Below, piece by piece: positions 44,346 through 54,093 of a stretch of DNA of 64,000 bases. The stretch is from Hyphomicrobiales bacterium. GTDB lineage: Bacteria; Pseudomonadota; Alphaproteobacteria; Rhizobiales; Rhizobiaceae. The notes beneath the pieces are model-generated. The model ran no database searches. It saw only the letters and a list, made by a program, of their open reading frames with translations, and was not told where the DNA came from. Numbering within the stretch: the first letter of the stretch is position 1; every line of letters begins with the position of its first letter. Position numbers and translations under genes: made by a program. The DNA lies in the NCBI GenBank assembly GCA_900468535.1, contig UBTY01000023.1, positions 62,001-126,000 of the forward strand. The letters run 5' to 3'.

Positions 44346-45536
44346 TTAGAATTTGACCCTGGCGCCGGCGAGGACCGCAAAACTGTCCTGAAAATCTGCG
44401 GTGTCTTCCTCATAGGAATAGGTGCGGGCACCGAGGTAGAGCTCCGTTTTCAAATAATCGAGGTTCTGGACCACCTGCGCGCCAAAGGAATTGCTGTCCG
44501 ATTTGTTGCCCGCGATGTTGCTTCCGAAGTAAGTGTCTATGGAGAAGGCCGTCTTGCCAACGTCGAAAATATCGGTCTGATAACCGAGTTTGACGTAGCC
44601 GTAGCTGCTGTCCACGGTTTCCTCATCCGAATAGGCTGCGGCAAGCGTGATGCTCAAACCGGAAGGCACGTGCAACAACGAAATCGACCCATCGTAGATC
44701 GATTGTCCGTCTCCCGGTCTCGAAAAGGCCAACGCGCCGCTGACTTGAAGGTCATTGAATGTTTCGTTGTATAGCACGGCCACGTCCCAGACGGTGACGT
44801 GGGTTGCTTCGGGAACGACCTGTTGACCCACCGACGTCGCGAAGCTGAAGCCGCCAAAGGAAGGTGTGTCATACCGGACACGCAGTTTTCGACCAACGCC
44901 GTCGAAGTTCGTGAATGCATCTTTGACATTGACGGACGATAGCGTTCCGTCGTCCAACCGCAAAAACGGTCCTCCTGCCATGTCCGAAATGAGCGAATAG
45001 CCGACCACGCTCGTCCCCGACAAGTCGACTTCCGCAGATGAATCCGATGCCATGCTGCCCTGCCCTAGCCAGAGCTTGCCGTAGGTTTTCGTATCTACGT
45101 AGACTTCCGCCTTCCGAAGAAGGTCCGCGTTCCAATTGAAATCATCCTTGTTGAGCTGGTTTACGTTTGTTGTGGCATAGGGGGTCCATTCCCACTCAAG
45201 ATTTCCCCCGACCGACCAGTTGTTCTCCAGCTGGTTGTAAATGCGAAGACCGGCGCGAGATGAGGAATTGGCGTTGTCAACGGGGAAATAGCTGTCGGTC
45301 GACCCGCCGTCATTGAAGAGCAGCAGACCCTTGTTGATCTGGCCGTAGAACTCCAGATAGGCGCTGTCGTCGCCAACCCTCAATTTCGGAATCCAAGTCT
45401 CCGGAGGCTTGCTGACTTCGGGAGGCTTGCCCGACGCTTTAGCTGCTTCTTGCGCCGCCAACGGCCCCGCCGACGCAATGCATGCAAGCAGAAAACAATG
45501 CGGTGCACGTATGACAATGTATCGTGTCAGTCGCAT
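44346..45536 (-). CDS. Outer-membrane porin
   Basis: Trimeric-porin-like beta barrel of 396 residues. An N-terminal signal (CFLLACIASAGPLAAQ) is followed by alternating strands such as AYLEFYGQINKGLLLF, RAGLRIYNQLENNWSVGGNLEWEW and LWLGQGSMASDSSAE; it ends in a C-terminal Phe (GARVKF), the usual barrel-assembly signal. ATG 45536 follows AAGGGG. It stands between msrB and the aspartate transport genes. Pore specificity is unknown. Confidence 0.85.
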   Translation of the reverse strand: MRLTRYIVIRAPHCFLLACIASAGPLAAQEAAKASGKPPEVSKPPETWIPKLRVGDDSAYLEFYGQINKGLLLFNDGGSTDSYFPVDNANSSSRAGLRIYNQLENNWSVGGNLEWEWTPYATTNVNQLNKDDFNWNADLLRKAEVYVDTKTYGKLWLGQGSMASDSSAEVDLSGTSVVGYSLISDMAGGPFLRLDDGTLSSVNVKDAFTNFDGVGRKLRVRYDTPSFGGFSFATSVGQQVVPEATHVTVWDVAVLYNETFNDLQVSGALAFSRPGDGQSIYDGSISLLHVPSGLSITLAAAYSDEETVDSSYGYVKLGYQTDIFDVGKTAFSIDTYFGSNIAGNKSDSNSFGAQVVQNLDYLKTELYLGARTYSYEEDTADFQDSFAVLAGARVKF

Positions 45537-45689
45537 CAGACGCCCCTTCAACAGTCATGGTCAGATAACGAAAGCATCCCACGGACGGGGTGACCCCGAC
45601 CAAGCCACCAACAAAAGTCTGCCCATTTTGTTGCCCCTCGCGGCACTGACCAATGCCCGCGCCGCGAATCACCAGTCGACCGCAAGTTG

Positions 45690-47375
45690 CTAATATAGTA
45701 GCAGCACAATAACCGTTCCCCAAAGCGCCAGTAGGACGTTGCCCACCGCGTAACTCACTCCGAAACCGAGTGTCGGCACCGGGCTCTTTGCTACTTCCTG
45801 TATAGCCGCGAGTGCGGGAGTCGCCGTCCCGGCACCCGCAACCACGCCAAGCAAAATTCCCGGGTGCATGCGGAATAGATGCTTGCCCACAGTCAGGGTG
45901 ATAGTCTGAGTGGCCAGCAGGATGACAACGGCAGCAACGATCAGGCTTAAGCCGGATTCCCTTATGCCGCGGACGAATTCCGTGCCGGCCGACAGTCCCA
46001 CGACTGCTATGAAGCCGGTCAATCCCAGCGATTCGAACAGCCACAGCGTTGGCGTCGGTATCCGTCCCAGGATGGGTCGCGCGGAACGAAGCCAGCCGAA
46101 GACCAGCCCCCCGAGCAGCACGCCGACGCTTTCGCTCAGACCAAGCTCCATCGCACCGATATGGATGGCTGGAACTCCGACAATCGCGCCGAACAGGATA
46201 CCGAGACCGACAAAGACCATGTCGGTTGCGTCCGTCACCCTGTCCGGAACGCCGATCGCGGCAATCGCGTCTTCCGTGTGTTCCGGTGATCCGACAAGCG
46301 TGAGAACGTCGCCGCGCCGGATCGTTGTTCCCGGCGCGACCGGGATATTGAGGCCACTGCGACTGAGGCTTCGCAGGAAAACACCGTGGGCGGCGGGCAA
46401 CTCCGCCAGTTCGCGGATTGTCTGGCCATCAAGCCTCTTGTTCGTGACGATCACGTCCACCACGTCCGCAACCCCGGGAACCAGCGATGGCTCGGCGATT
46501 TCGGTTCCGAATGCGTCCGCGTTCTCGATTAGAGGCTCGTGCGGGGCAGCCACGGCTATCAAGTCTTCGGCGTGGAGCACAAAATCGGGTGATGGGCTCT
46601 CGGCTTTGTCCCCGCGCCGGACGCGCGTGACGAAGAAGCGCGCACCGGAGAACATGTTCTCTACGTCGGCCACCACCCGCCCGACAACCATTGAGTCGAC
46701 GCCGACTTTGAACGTCCTTACATCAAATCGGCGCCACACATTGATCTGGTTCGTGGGCGTCGCTGCGACCTCCATGGCCGCCTCATAGGCTCGACACTCC
46801 GACGCGAGGTCGACGCCAAGAATGCGCGGGCCGATCTGCGACAGGAACCAGGTCGCTACAATGACGCCGACGAGATAGGTGACCGCGAAAGCAACCGGAA
46901 TGTTGTTGGCGAGCTCCGTGCGGGCGGTCTCGTCGATAGCCAGGTGCGATATCGTATCCGACCCCGTACCGATCGTCGCCGATTCTGTGAATGAACCCGC
47001 GAGCAGACCGACAGCGGTACCGACATCATAGCCGAGGATCCGCGCGGCCGCGTATGTCAAAACGACTGCCACGCAGGAGAAGATGGCCGCCAGGCCCGCT
47101 TGCGCGAGACCGTCTTTCTTCAGGCCCTGAAAAAACTGGGGACCAGTGCGATACCCGATCGAGAACAGGAACAGCAGGAAGAAGATCTGCTTGATGACGC
47201 CAGGTAGCGTAATCCCAAGCTGTCCGACCAACACTCCCGCAAGCAAGACGCCGGTCACGGCGCCAAGCGTAAACGAGCCGATGCGCAAGCGACCGATCGC
47301 ATAACCAAGCGTGATCGTGACGAAAAACGCAAGTTCGGGTCGCTCACGCAGTTGCGAGATCGCCCAGTCGATCAT
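45690..47375 (-). CDS. AspT/YidE-like anion exchanger, paralogue 1
   Basis: Inner-membrane transporter of the aspartate:alanine exchanger family, 561 residues. Two repeated membrane halves (LGYAIGRLRIGSFTLGAVTG and [28 protein letters not shown]) flank a pair of TrkA-C-like cytosolic domains (DVLTLVGSPEHTEDA). It resembles the neighbour at 47491 over its whole length but has clearly diverged. It may exchange a related dicarboxylate or amino acid. Position next to aspT and the decarboxylase suggests duplication. Confidence 0.82.
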   Translation of the reverse strand: MIDWAISQLRERPELAFFVTITLGYAIGRLRIGSFTLGAVTGVLLAGVLVGQLGITLPGVIKQIFFLLFLFSIGYRTGPQFFQGLKKDGLAQAGLAAIFSCVAVVLTYAAARILGYDVGTAVGLLAGSFTESATIGTGSDTISHLAIDETARTELANNIPVAFAVTYLVGVIVATWFLSQIGPRILGVDLASECRAYEAAMEVAATPTNQINVWRRFDVRTFKVGVDSMVVGRVVADVENMFSGARFFVTRVRRGDKAESPSPDFVLHAEDLIAVAAPHEPLIENADAFGTEIAEPSLVPGVADVVDVIVTNKRLDGQTIRELAELPAAHGVFLRSLSRSGLNIPVAPGTTIRRGDVLTLVGSPEHTEDAIAAIGVPDRVTDATDMVFVGLGILFGAIVGVPAIHIGAMELGLSESVGVLLGGLVFGWLRSARPILGRIPTPTLWLFESLGLTGFIAVVGLSAGTEFVRGIRESGLSLIVAAVVILLATQTITLTVGKHLFRMHPGILLGVVAGAGTATPALAAIQEVAKSPVPTLGFGVSYAVGNVLLALWGTVIVLLLY

Positions 47376-47490
47376 GAGGCCCCCTTGTCTTGCCCGGTCA
47401 GCGGCCGAGCTTGATCCCGCCTACTTTTCCACCCTGCGCACGACGGAGCTGCACTCAGCCCCGGGCGCGATACGAAGCCGTCAGCTGTCG

Positions 47491-49182
47491 CTAGCCAAGC
47501 AACATGACCACGACCATCCCCCAGATTGTCAAAAGCGTGTTGCCGATCGCGTAAGTCACGGTGTAGCCGAGCGCCGGAACCTGGCTCTTGGCGGCGTCGG
47601 TGATCATGCCGAGGGCCGCCGTCGTAGTGCGGGCGCCGGCGCAGGCGCCAAACAGAATGGCCGGGTCGAACTTGAACAGATACTTGCCAGTGTACATGGC
47701 GAGAATCAGGGGGACGGTGGTTGCCAGCACGCCCCAGAGAAACAGGCTGATGCCAAGCTCCTTCAGCCCGGCGACGAAACCGGGACCTGCGCTGATGCCG
47801 ACCACGGCGATAAAGACGTTGAGGCCGACCGAGTTCATGAACCAGACGGTCGAGGACGGGATCCGTCCGAAGGTCGGATGAACGGAACGCAGCCAGCCGA
47901 AGACCAGCCCCGAGATCAGCGCGCCGCCGGCGGTCGACAGCGTCAGTGGCACCCCATTGATGTTGAGCACAAACGCGCCGACCAGTGCACCAAGCGCGAT
48001 CGCGGCACCGATGAAGGCGACATCAGCGATATCGGTGGCCCGGTCGGGGTAGCCTATGTCCTTCGTCGCGGCAGCGATGTCCTGCGGGCGACCGACAAGG
48101 GTGAGGATATCGCCGCGATGGATACGGGTGCCGGGAAGGATGGGGATGACCGTCGCCGTCGCGCCGCGCACGATTTTGCGCAGGAAGACGCCGCGCACCG
48201 TCGGCGACGTGGCAAGCTCGGCGAGGGTTTTGCCGTCGATCGACTTGGCGGTCACGTATATGTCAACGCCTTCAATCGCCACGTTCTGCAATTCCGGATC
48301 GTTGATTTCCTCGGCGGCGTGGCCGATCACATCGACCAGAACCTCGCGCGGACCGGCGACGGCGACGATGTCGCCAGCCTCGAGCAGCGTATCAGCCTTC
48401 GCCTCCATGATCCGGCCGTCGCGCCTGATGCGCTCGATGAAGACGCGGGCATCTGGGATCAGCCCCTCGGCCTGTTTCGCGGTCATCCCGACAACACGGC
48501 CATCTTCCCTGATCCGATAGGCGCGAAGCTCGAAGCGATGCCAGGCAGATCCGGCGCCGCCGAACTCCGGCGCTGCGCTGTGGCGGGTCTCATAGTCCTT
48601 GCAGGCGGCGGCGAGATCAATGCCGAGCAGTCGTGGGCCAAGCAGCGCGAGGATGACAGCCGAGCCGGCGGTGCCGAAGATATAGGTCACGGCATAGGCG
48701 ATCGGCATGGCGTTGAGTGTCGCCTGTGTTTCCTCGGTCGCCATGCCGAGACGGTTTATCGCGTCGGTGGCAAGGCCCATGGAAGCGGAGATCGTCTGCG
48801 AGCCGGCATAGAGGCCGGCGGCTGAGCCGATGTCATAACCGGCGATCATGGCAACGACAACCGGTACCGCCAGGCAGTAAAGGCAGACGATCACGGAAAA
48901 GGCCGCCTGCGGCAGGCCGTCGGACGCGATGCCGCGCACGAATTGCGGGCCGACGCCATAGCCGACCGCGAACAGGAACATCAGGAAGAAAACCGACTTG
49001 ACGTTCGGGGAGATGGTGATGCCGAGCTGGCCGATGATGACGGCCGCGAGCAGGGTTGAGGTGACGGCGCCGAGCCCCAACCCCTTGTAGGTGAACTTGC
49101 CCACGAAGTAGCCGATCGCCAGCGACAGGAAGATGGCGATCTCGGGGTATTTCTGAAGCGTTCCGGCGATCCATTGCAGCAT
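47491..49182 (-). CDS. aspT: Aspartate:alanine exchanger, paralogue 2
   Basis: Electrogenic Asp(in)/Ala(out) antiporter, 563 residues (AspT is about 543-562). It has the two membrane halves ([20 protein letters not shown] and [21 protein letters not shown]) and central TrkA-C domains ([15 protein letters not shown]). ATG 49182 has AGAGGAAG upstream; a TTG at 49212 is in frame. It follows the decarboxylase gene by 54 bases. Together they can make a proton-motive cycle: Asp enters, is decarboxylated to Ala using a proton, and Ala leaves. Confidence 0.86.
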   Translation of the reverse strand: MLQWIAGTLQKYPEIAIFLSLAIGYFVGKFTYKGLGLGAVTSTLLAAVIIGQLGITISPNVKSVFFLMFLFAVGYGVGPQFVRGIASDGLPQAAFSVIVCLYCLAVPVVVAMIAGYDIGSAAGLYAGSQTISASMGLATDAINRLGMATEETQATLNAMPIAYAVTYIFGTAGSAVILALLGPRLLGIDLAAACKDYETRHSAAPEFGGAGSAWHRFELRAYRIREDGRVVGMTAKQAEGLIPDARVFIERIRRDGRIMEAKADTLLEAGDIVAVAGPREVLVDVIGHAAEEINDPELQNVAIEGVDIYVTAKSIDGKTLAELATSPTVRGVFLRKIVRGATATVIPILPGTRIHRGDILTLVGRPQDIAAATKDIGYPDRATDIADVAFIGAAIALGALVGAFVLNINGVPLTLSTAGGALISGLVFGWLRSVHPTFGRIPSSTVWFMNSVGLNVFIAVVGISAGPGFVAGLKELGISLFLWGVLATTVPLILAMYTGKYLFKFDPAILFGACAGARTTTAALGMITDAAKSQVPALGYTVTYAIGNTLLTIWGMVVVMLLG

Positions 49183-49236
49183 GGCGGCGATCTTCCTCTG
49201 TTGGCGCGGCAACCGGGATTGCGAGGGCGGCCCACC

Positions 49237-50862
49237 TTACGGCTGGGCCGGCTCTCCCTTGGCTGCGCGATAGGCCTGGAGATAGCCTCGCGCCACTGCC
49301 CTGATGGCGCGTCCGATTGACTCGTAGGCTTCGTCCGGAAGGTTGGCGAAGGAGACGCGGATCGACCAGTTCGGCGCATCGAAGCCGGATCCGTTGAGAA
49401 CGACGATGCCGTGGTCCTCGGCGAGCTTGAAGGCGATATCCAGCGGATGAACATTCTCCTTCACCCAGTTCGTCACGTCGTCGCCAACATATTTCCGTGC
49501 CCAAAACTCGTAATCGACGATGCCATAGTAGCGGTCGAAATAGGGCCTGGCCTTGAACTCGATGCCCATGCCGTTCATCAGCTTGTCGAACCGTCGCTGG
49601 CAAATGGCCATACATGCCTTCTGATAGACCTTTTCCTCGTCCATCATCTCGACGAGGCCGAACAGCGACATCATCACCTGTTGCGGCAGCGACAGACCGG
49701 CCGTGTGGTTCAGCGCCACATCACGGCTGTCGGCGACGATACGATCGATGAACTTGAGGTCCCGCGGGTGCGGCGTCAGCGCCTTGTAGCGCGCATCGAG
49801 GATTTTCTGGGTCGCCTCGGGCAGCGCCCGGAGCATCTTGTCGAAGATGTTGTCCTGGGCGACGGCAACGACGCCGAGGCGCCAGCCTGTGCATCCGAAA
49901 TACTTCGAGTAGGAATAGACGCCGATCGTGTTGTGCGGCAGGTGGCCCATGACGGATTCGAAATTTGGCACGAAAGTGCCGTAGACGTCATCGGTCAGGA
50001 TCATAAGGTCGGGGCGCTTCGTTTTGACGAACTTCACCAGCCGTTCCATGCTTTCCGGATCGATTGCGACCGCAGAGGGATTGCCGGGGTTGACGATGAA
50101 CAGCGCCTTGACGGACTTATCCTCGAGCGGTTTCAGGTCTTCCTGGGTCAGCTGAAAACGGTCTTCCGCCTCCGCTGAAACATGGATCTGCTTGAGCGCG
50201 TAGTCTTCCAGATGCGGCATTTCGAGATAGGGCGTGAAGATCGGGGTGACCAGCGCGATGGTATCGCCGGAATTCAGAAGGCGGGCGTTCTTCAGCGCCT
50301 TGAAGATGTAGCACATCGCGGCAGTGCCGCCCTCGACCGGGTAGAGGTCGAATTTCGCGGACGGCCGATGGCCAGCGCACATGGCCCACATCAGATACTC
50401 ATGCGTGATTGCTTCGTTGTGCACCAGCGAGCGATCTGGAACCGGATAGTGGTCGCCGATGATTGAATCGGTGAGCTCGTTGACGAACTTATCGGGCTCG
50501 AAGGCGAATTTCTTGATGGCGAAATCCACCACTGCGTCGAGCGTCTCGGCGCCGGGTGTGTCTTGATCGCCCTTGCGCTTGCCGACCCATGCCTTAAGCC
50601 GCTTGTAGCATCCGTCGACGGGCGGCATCCCGGCGAGACCCGCCTCTTCATCGAAGGAGACGCGCTTGGCTTCAGTCAGAGCGAACTGACCGAGCAGGAA
50701 AAAGGCTTCCCGCGCGTTGGTTGCGATCCAGTTCGGATTGCCACGCCCGGCATTGAGGTAAGCCCGACCCGATTTATCAGCCTGAGCCAGCCTGATGAGT
50801 TCATCCTTGATCTCGAAGGGGCTGAGATCGACAAATTTTGCGTAAATTCCCGCTTCCGTCAT
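49237..50862 (-). CDS. asdA: Aspartate 4-decarboxylase (PLP, transaminase-like)
   Basis: Converts L-aspartate to L-alanine and CO2; dodecameric PLP enzyme with side aminotransferase activity. 541 residues, the usual size. PLP Lys in YSYSKYFGCTGWRLG, AYLNAGRGNPNW near the N-terminus and ILTDDVYGTF (Asp) mark the family. Start ATG 50862 has GGGAGGA at best spacing; ATGs at 50865, 50868 and 50898 are alternatives. It is the first gene of the unit with the two exchangers. Confidence 0.9.
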   Translation of the reverse strand: MTEAGIYAKFVDLSPFEIKDELIRLAQADKSGRAYLNAGRGNPNWIATNAREAFFLLGQFALTEAKRVSFDEEAGLAGMPPVDGCYKRLKAWVGKRKGDQDTPGAETLDAVVDFAIKKFAFEPDKFVNELTDSIIGDHYPVPDRSLVHNEAITHEYLMWAMCAGHRPSAKFDLYPVEGGTAAMCYIFKALKNARLLNSGDTIALVTPIFTPYLEMPHLEDYALKQIHVSAEAEDRFQLTQEDLKPLEDKSVKALFIVNPGNPSAVAIDPESMERLVKFVKTKRPDLMILTDDVYGTFVPNFESVMGHLPHNTIGVYSYSKYFGCTGWRLGVVAVAQDNIFDKMLRALPEATQKILDARYKALTPHPRDLKFIDRIVADSRDVALNHTAGLSLPQQVMMSLFGLVEMMDEEKVYQKACMAICQRRFDKLMNGMGIEFKARPYFDRYYGIVDYEFWARKYVGDDVTNWVKENVHPLDIAFKLAEDHGIVVLNGSGFDAPNWSIRVSFANLPDEAYESIGRAIRAVARGYLQAYRAAKGEPAQP

Positions 50863-51115
50863 CATCATTCCTCCCACTGTCGCACTGTCGGGCGACATCG
50901 AAATGCGGACTTAAGTTCCGGTCGTTGAAGCGTATCGGAAGCGGCTAAAGCGAGAAAGGGTCCTGCACGGCGCAAGGGGTAGTATACGGTATCTTACGTT
51001 CAAGAGCGGTGGGTCGTGAAGCGCCACAATGTATGCTTGTGGCGCCGGCGCCCCACCTCGTCCTGTTGTTCGATGTCCGCTCTCGAGCAGTCGCCATCGT
51101 TAGTTCAACCGCCGT

Positions 51116-51331
51116 TCAGCTTGAAGGGGGAGATCCAAAGCCGAGCCCCGCCTCGCGAAGCGGTCGGATCAGGCAGATGCTGACGATATCCTCGTCGCTG
51201 AAAAGGTGGTAACCGCTTTCCGAACGCTCCACGCGGACTAGCAGTCACTCGTCGGCGTAGAAGCGTAGCTTCCTGGCTGACAGGCCGGTAAGATGGAACA
51301 TCTCTCCAATTGTGTACTTCGCTGGTGTCAC
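51116..51331 (-). pseudogene. MerR-type regulator remnant
   Basis: From GTG 51331 the minus strand reads VTPAKYTIGEMFHLTGLSA, then RKLRFYADE, a stop TGA at 51245-51247, and continues in the same frame as LLVRVERSESGYHLFSDEDIVSICLIRPLREAGLG until TGA 51116-51118. This is the DNA-binding domain of a MerR-family activator, with the stop where Gly usually stands in FYxDxGLL. The effector domain is missing. It may once have regulated the neighbouring SDR operon or the decarboxylase. Confidence 0.78.
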
Positions 51332-51510
51332 AAGAACTTGAGCTGTCGCCACCTGACGGAGAGCCAAGGCGATTTGAGGGTGCGGATCTTGACGGTGTGC
51401 GCGCCCGCTGTTGCAGACTGCGCAGAAGTCTCAAGGACCCGACAAGGGCAACTTCCTGCTCTTGTTTGGCGGAGACCGTAAGCTCCCTTGTCGCCCTACC
51501 TGGGGTCAGG
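51332..51510. other. Gap after the SDR operon
   Basis: Between the MerR remnant and the end of the SDR gene at 51511. With 50863-51115 on the other side of the remnant this makes about 650 bases without an intact gene. No terminator with a T-run or other element is seen. Confidence 0.45.
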
Positions 51511-52266
51511 TCAGGCCACGGCCTGTGCCCCGGTGATTTCGACCAGTGAGCCGCACATGAACGCTGCTTCGTCGGACGCGAGGAACGCGACCAGCGCTGC
51601 AACCTCGTCAGGCTTGCCGATACGGCCAAAGGGCACCAGCTTGTCGAGATCGGCGATCGTGCGGCCCGAGCGGGTGACACCAGCTTCGAGCATCGGCGTA
51701 TGGATTTCGCCGGGACATACGGCATTCACGCGGATCTTGTCCGGGGCATAGTCGCGCGCGAGGTTTTGCGTGAACGCGGCGACAGCGGCTTTGGTCGTGT
51801 TGTAGGCGATGTGGTTCGGCGCAGGATAAAGGCCCCACTGCGATGCGGTGTTGACGATCGCCCCGCCACCCCTCGCAATCATATGCGGCAGAACCGCGCG
51901 GCAAAGGTGGAACATCGAGTCGAGGTTGACTGTGAAGCTGATGTCCCAGTCTTCGTCGGACAGTGACAGTAGGTTTCCGCGCCGATTGATGCCGGCATTG
52001 TTGACAAGCACGTCGATCCGCTCATTGAGAGCGAACGCCTTCCGGGCCAGATCGAAGCAGGCATCCTTCTTGGAGATGTCGGCACCGATCGCAGTTGCCG
52101 CGCCGCCTTCAGCCTCTATACCCTTTACAACTTCTCCAGCGGCGTCTTCATTCAGATCCGTGACCACGACCAACGCGCCTTCAGACGCCAAGCGACGAGC
52201 GATCGCAGACCCGATGCCGCCACCGGCGCCCGTCACGATCGCAACCTTCTTCTCAAACCGCTTCAT
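51511..52266 (-). CDS. Short-chain dehydrogenase/reductase, last gene of the hydroxyproline-type operon
   Basis: Classical SDR of 251 residues: TGAGGGIG at the N-terminus, LVNNAG, Ser in NTASQWG, and YNTTK as the catalytic Tyr/Lys. It ends in a region typical of 3-oxoacyl/glucose-dehydrogenase-like members (GRIGKPDEVAALVAFLAS). ATG 52266 has GAGGAGAAA upstream; the frame is open beyond it but overlaps another SDR. Likely oxidises or reduces a side product of the pathway. Confidence 0.86.
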   Translation of the reverse strand: MKRFEKKVAIVTGAGGGIGSAIARRLASEGALVVVTDLNEDAAGEVVKGIEAEGGAATAIGADISKKDACFDLARKAFALNERIDVLVNNAGINRRGNLLSLSDEDWDISFTVNLDSMFHLCRAVLPHMIARGGGAIVNTASQWGLYPAPNHIAYNTTKAAVAAFTQNLARDYAPDKIRVNAVCPGEIHTPMLEAGVTRSGRTIADLDKLVPFGRIGKPDEVAALVAFLASDEAAFMCGSLVEITGAQAVA

Positions 52267-52280
52267 GGAATTTCTCCTCG

Positions 52281-53039
52281 TTATCTGATGTAGCTTCCGC
52301 CGTTGACGTCGAGCGTCCCGCCGTTGAGGGACACCTGTCCCGGCCTTAGAATGAACGCAACGAGTTCGGCGACCTCGCTCGGTTCGGCCATCTCGCCGAT
52401 CGGAATGTCGGATACGGCCGCGGCCTTTCCATGCGCCGCGATGAACTCCTCCGCCATGTCCGTTCGCACCCAGCCCGGTGCGATGGCAATCGCGGTCACG
52501 CCGTCGGACCCGAAGCTGCGAGCGATCGACTTCGTCAGATTGACGAGAGCTGCTTTCGTCGATCCATAGGGCATCGCGTCTGCCGCATAGCCGCGCTGAC
52601 CTGCGCGGCTTGCCATGTTGACGATCCGGCCGCCGCCGTTTGACTTGAAGTGCCGGATGGCCTCCTTGCAGAGATCTGCGGCGGCGAAGAAGTTGACCTG
52701 AAACTCCCGTTGCCATGCCGCCTTCCAATCCAATGGGGATGCCTCGATCGAAATCTCTGTTCGTATGCCAGCATTGTTCACGAGCGCATGGATTCGTTCG
52801 GCCGCCGCCAGTGACTCCTGCCACAGCTTGAACGGGCCTTCGTCGGATGATAGATCGCCCTGCACAATCCACCCCTCTCCGCCAATCTCGGACAGCAACG
52901 CCTCGGCGCCCGGCCGGTCGCGGCCGTAATGGATGATTGGCCGCGCGCCCTCAGCGGAGAGCTGCTTGACGATCGCCGCGCCAATGCCGCCGGAGGCACC
53001 GGTCACCAGTATGTTCTGTCCTTCGAGTGCCTTAGTCAT
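52281..53039 (-). CDS. Short-chain dehydrogenase/reductase
   Basis: SDR of 252 residues with TGASGGIG, LVNNAG, Ser in NMASRAGQ and YGSTK. It starts 8 bases after the epimerase gene and is followed 14 bases later by another SDR gene, so all three are co-transcribed. A role beside hydroxyproline breakdown is inferred from the operon only. Confidence 0.86.
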   Translation of the reverse strand: MTKALEGQNILVTGASGGIGAAIVKQLSAEGARPIIHYGRDRPGAEALLSEIGGEGWIVQGDLSSDEGPFKLWQESLAAAERIHALVNNAGIRTEISIEASPLDWKAAWQREFQVNFFAAADLCKEAIRHFKSNGGGRIVNMASRAGQRGYAADAMPYGSTKAALVNLTKSIARSFGSDGVTAIAIAPGWVRTDMAEEFIAAHGKAAAVSDIPIGEMAEPSEVAELVAFILRPGQVSLNGGTLDVNGGSYIR

Positions 53040-53047
53040 CTCTCACC

Positions 53048-54082
53048 TCATTTCAGGAGACCGACCTGCGGCCCCCAGGTATCCGAGAGCGCAAAACCCG
53101 TCATGAACGGGTCGTCCCCCTCGACGCGCAATTCAGTGCGGCCATAGACATAGCCCCGTCCGGTGATACGCGGCAGGACGGCCTTGCGACCGCCAATCTC
53201 GGTCTCTCCGATTGCTTCGGCAACGAACTCGCCGCCGATGATCGATCGGGAGGTGCGCGCGTCGCCCACCGTGACGAGACCCCGTGCGTAAAGTGTCGCG
53301 AGGTTCGCCGAGCTTCCCGTGCCACATGGGGAGCGGTCGACGCGTCCGGGCTGGAGCGTGGTGCAAGTGCGTACGGCACCGTCCAGCTCCTTGTCGCGGA
53401 ACATGACGTAGGCAATCTCGTCGACGCCCGGGAGCGTCGGATGCGACACCTTCACCTGCTCGGCCAATATCCGCTTGAGTTCGATCCCGGCCTCGGCGAG
53501 CTTTCGTGCATTGTCGGGCGCGATCGTGAGGCCGATTTGTTCAACATCCACCAAGGCATAGTAGACGCCGCCGAAAGCGATATCGACCTTGACGCGGCCC
53601 CATTCGGGGGTGTCGATCTCGTGGTCCAGCCGTTCAGCAAAGCTTGGCACGTTGTCGAGGCTGACGCTGATACAACGTCCGTTCTCACAACGGGCATGGG
53701 CCACGATCAAGCCGGCGGGCGTGTCCAGCCTAACGGTTGTCTCCGGTTCAACCATGGGCACGCGGCCGCTCTCGAGCAGAGCCGTGACGACGCAGATGCA
53801 GTTGCTCCCCGACATAGGATGGGCGCGATCAGCCTGGAGCACGATGAAGCCGGCATCGGCGTCTGGTCGCGTGGGCGCGACCAGCAGGTTGACCGACATG
53901 GCGACATTGGCACGCGGTTCGAACGTAACAAACCTGCGAAGCCTGTCGTCGACATTGTTGATGTGGTTCATCTTGTCCAGCATGGTTGCTCCGGGAGTTT
54001 CCGGTGCGCCGCCGACGAGAACGTGGCCAAGTTCTCCTTGGCAATGAACCAGGAGAAGGTCCAGGTGCTTACCGAACTCCAT
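53048..54082 (-). CDS. Proline-racemase-family enzyme, Ser/Cys type (4-hydroxyproline 2-epimerase or dehydratase-like)
   Basis: Member of the proline racemase family, 344 residues. The first catalytic residue, usually Cys in MCGHG, is Ser91 in MSGSN; the second is Cys253 in SPCGTG. Family members with Cys/Cys epimerise proline or 4-hydroxyproline, and Cys/Thr members dehydrate trans-3-hydroxyproline. Ser/Cys members are known and epimerise or dehydrate hydroxyprolines. It is the sixth metabolic step of the cluster whose importer is at 57805-60835. Confidence 0.83.
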   Translation of the reverse strand: MEFGKHLDLLLVHCQGELGHVLVGGAPETPGATMLDKMNHINNVDDRLRRFVTFEPRANVAMSVNLLVAPTRPDADAGFIVLQADRAHPMSGSNCICVVTALLESGRVPMVEPETTVRLDTPAGLIVAHARCENGRCISVSLDNVPSFAERLDHEIDTPEWGRVKVDIAFGGVYYALVDVEQIGLTIAPDNARKLAEAGIELKRILAEQVKVSHPTLPGVDEIAYVMFRDKELDGAVRTCTTLQPGRVDRSPCGTGSSANLATLYARGLVTVGDARTSRSIIGGEFVAEAIGETEIGGRKAVLPRITGRGYVYGRTELRVEGDDPFMTGFALSDTWGPQVGLLK

Positions 54083-54093
54083 GCTCGCGGCCC

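Noticed and set aside
47311..48825. 504-codon open frame on the plus strand
   Set aside because: It lies antisense to the two AspT-type exchanger genes. The translated product is rich in Arg, Asp and Gly without family features, as expected for the reverse strand of a GC-rich gene.
52267..52872. N-terminal extension of the SDR at 51511 (open to 52872)
   Set aside because: The extension is antisense-like in composition and overlaps the complete SDR gene at 52281. ATG 52266 has a good ribosome site and begins exactly at the family start.
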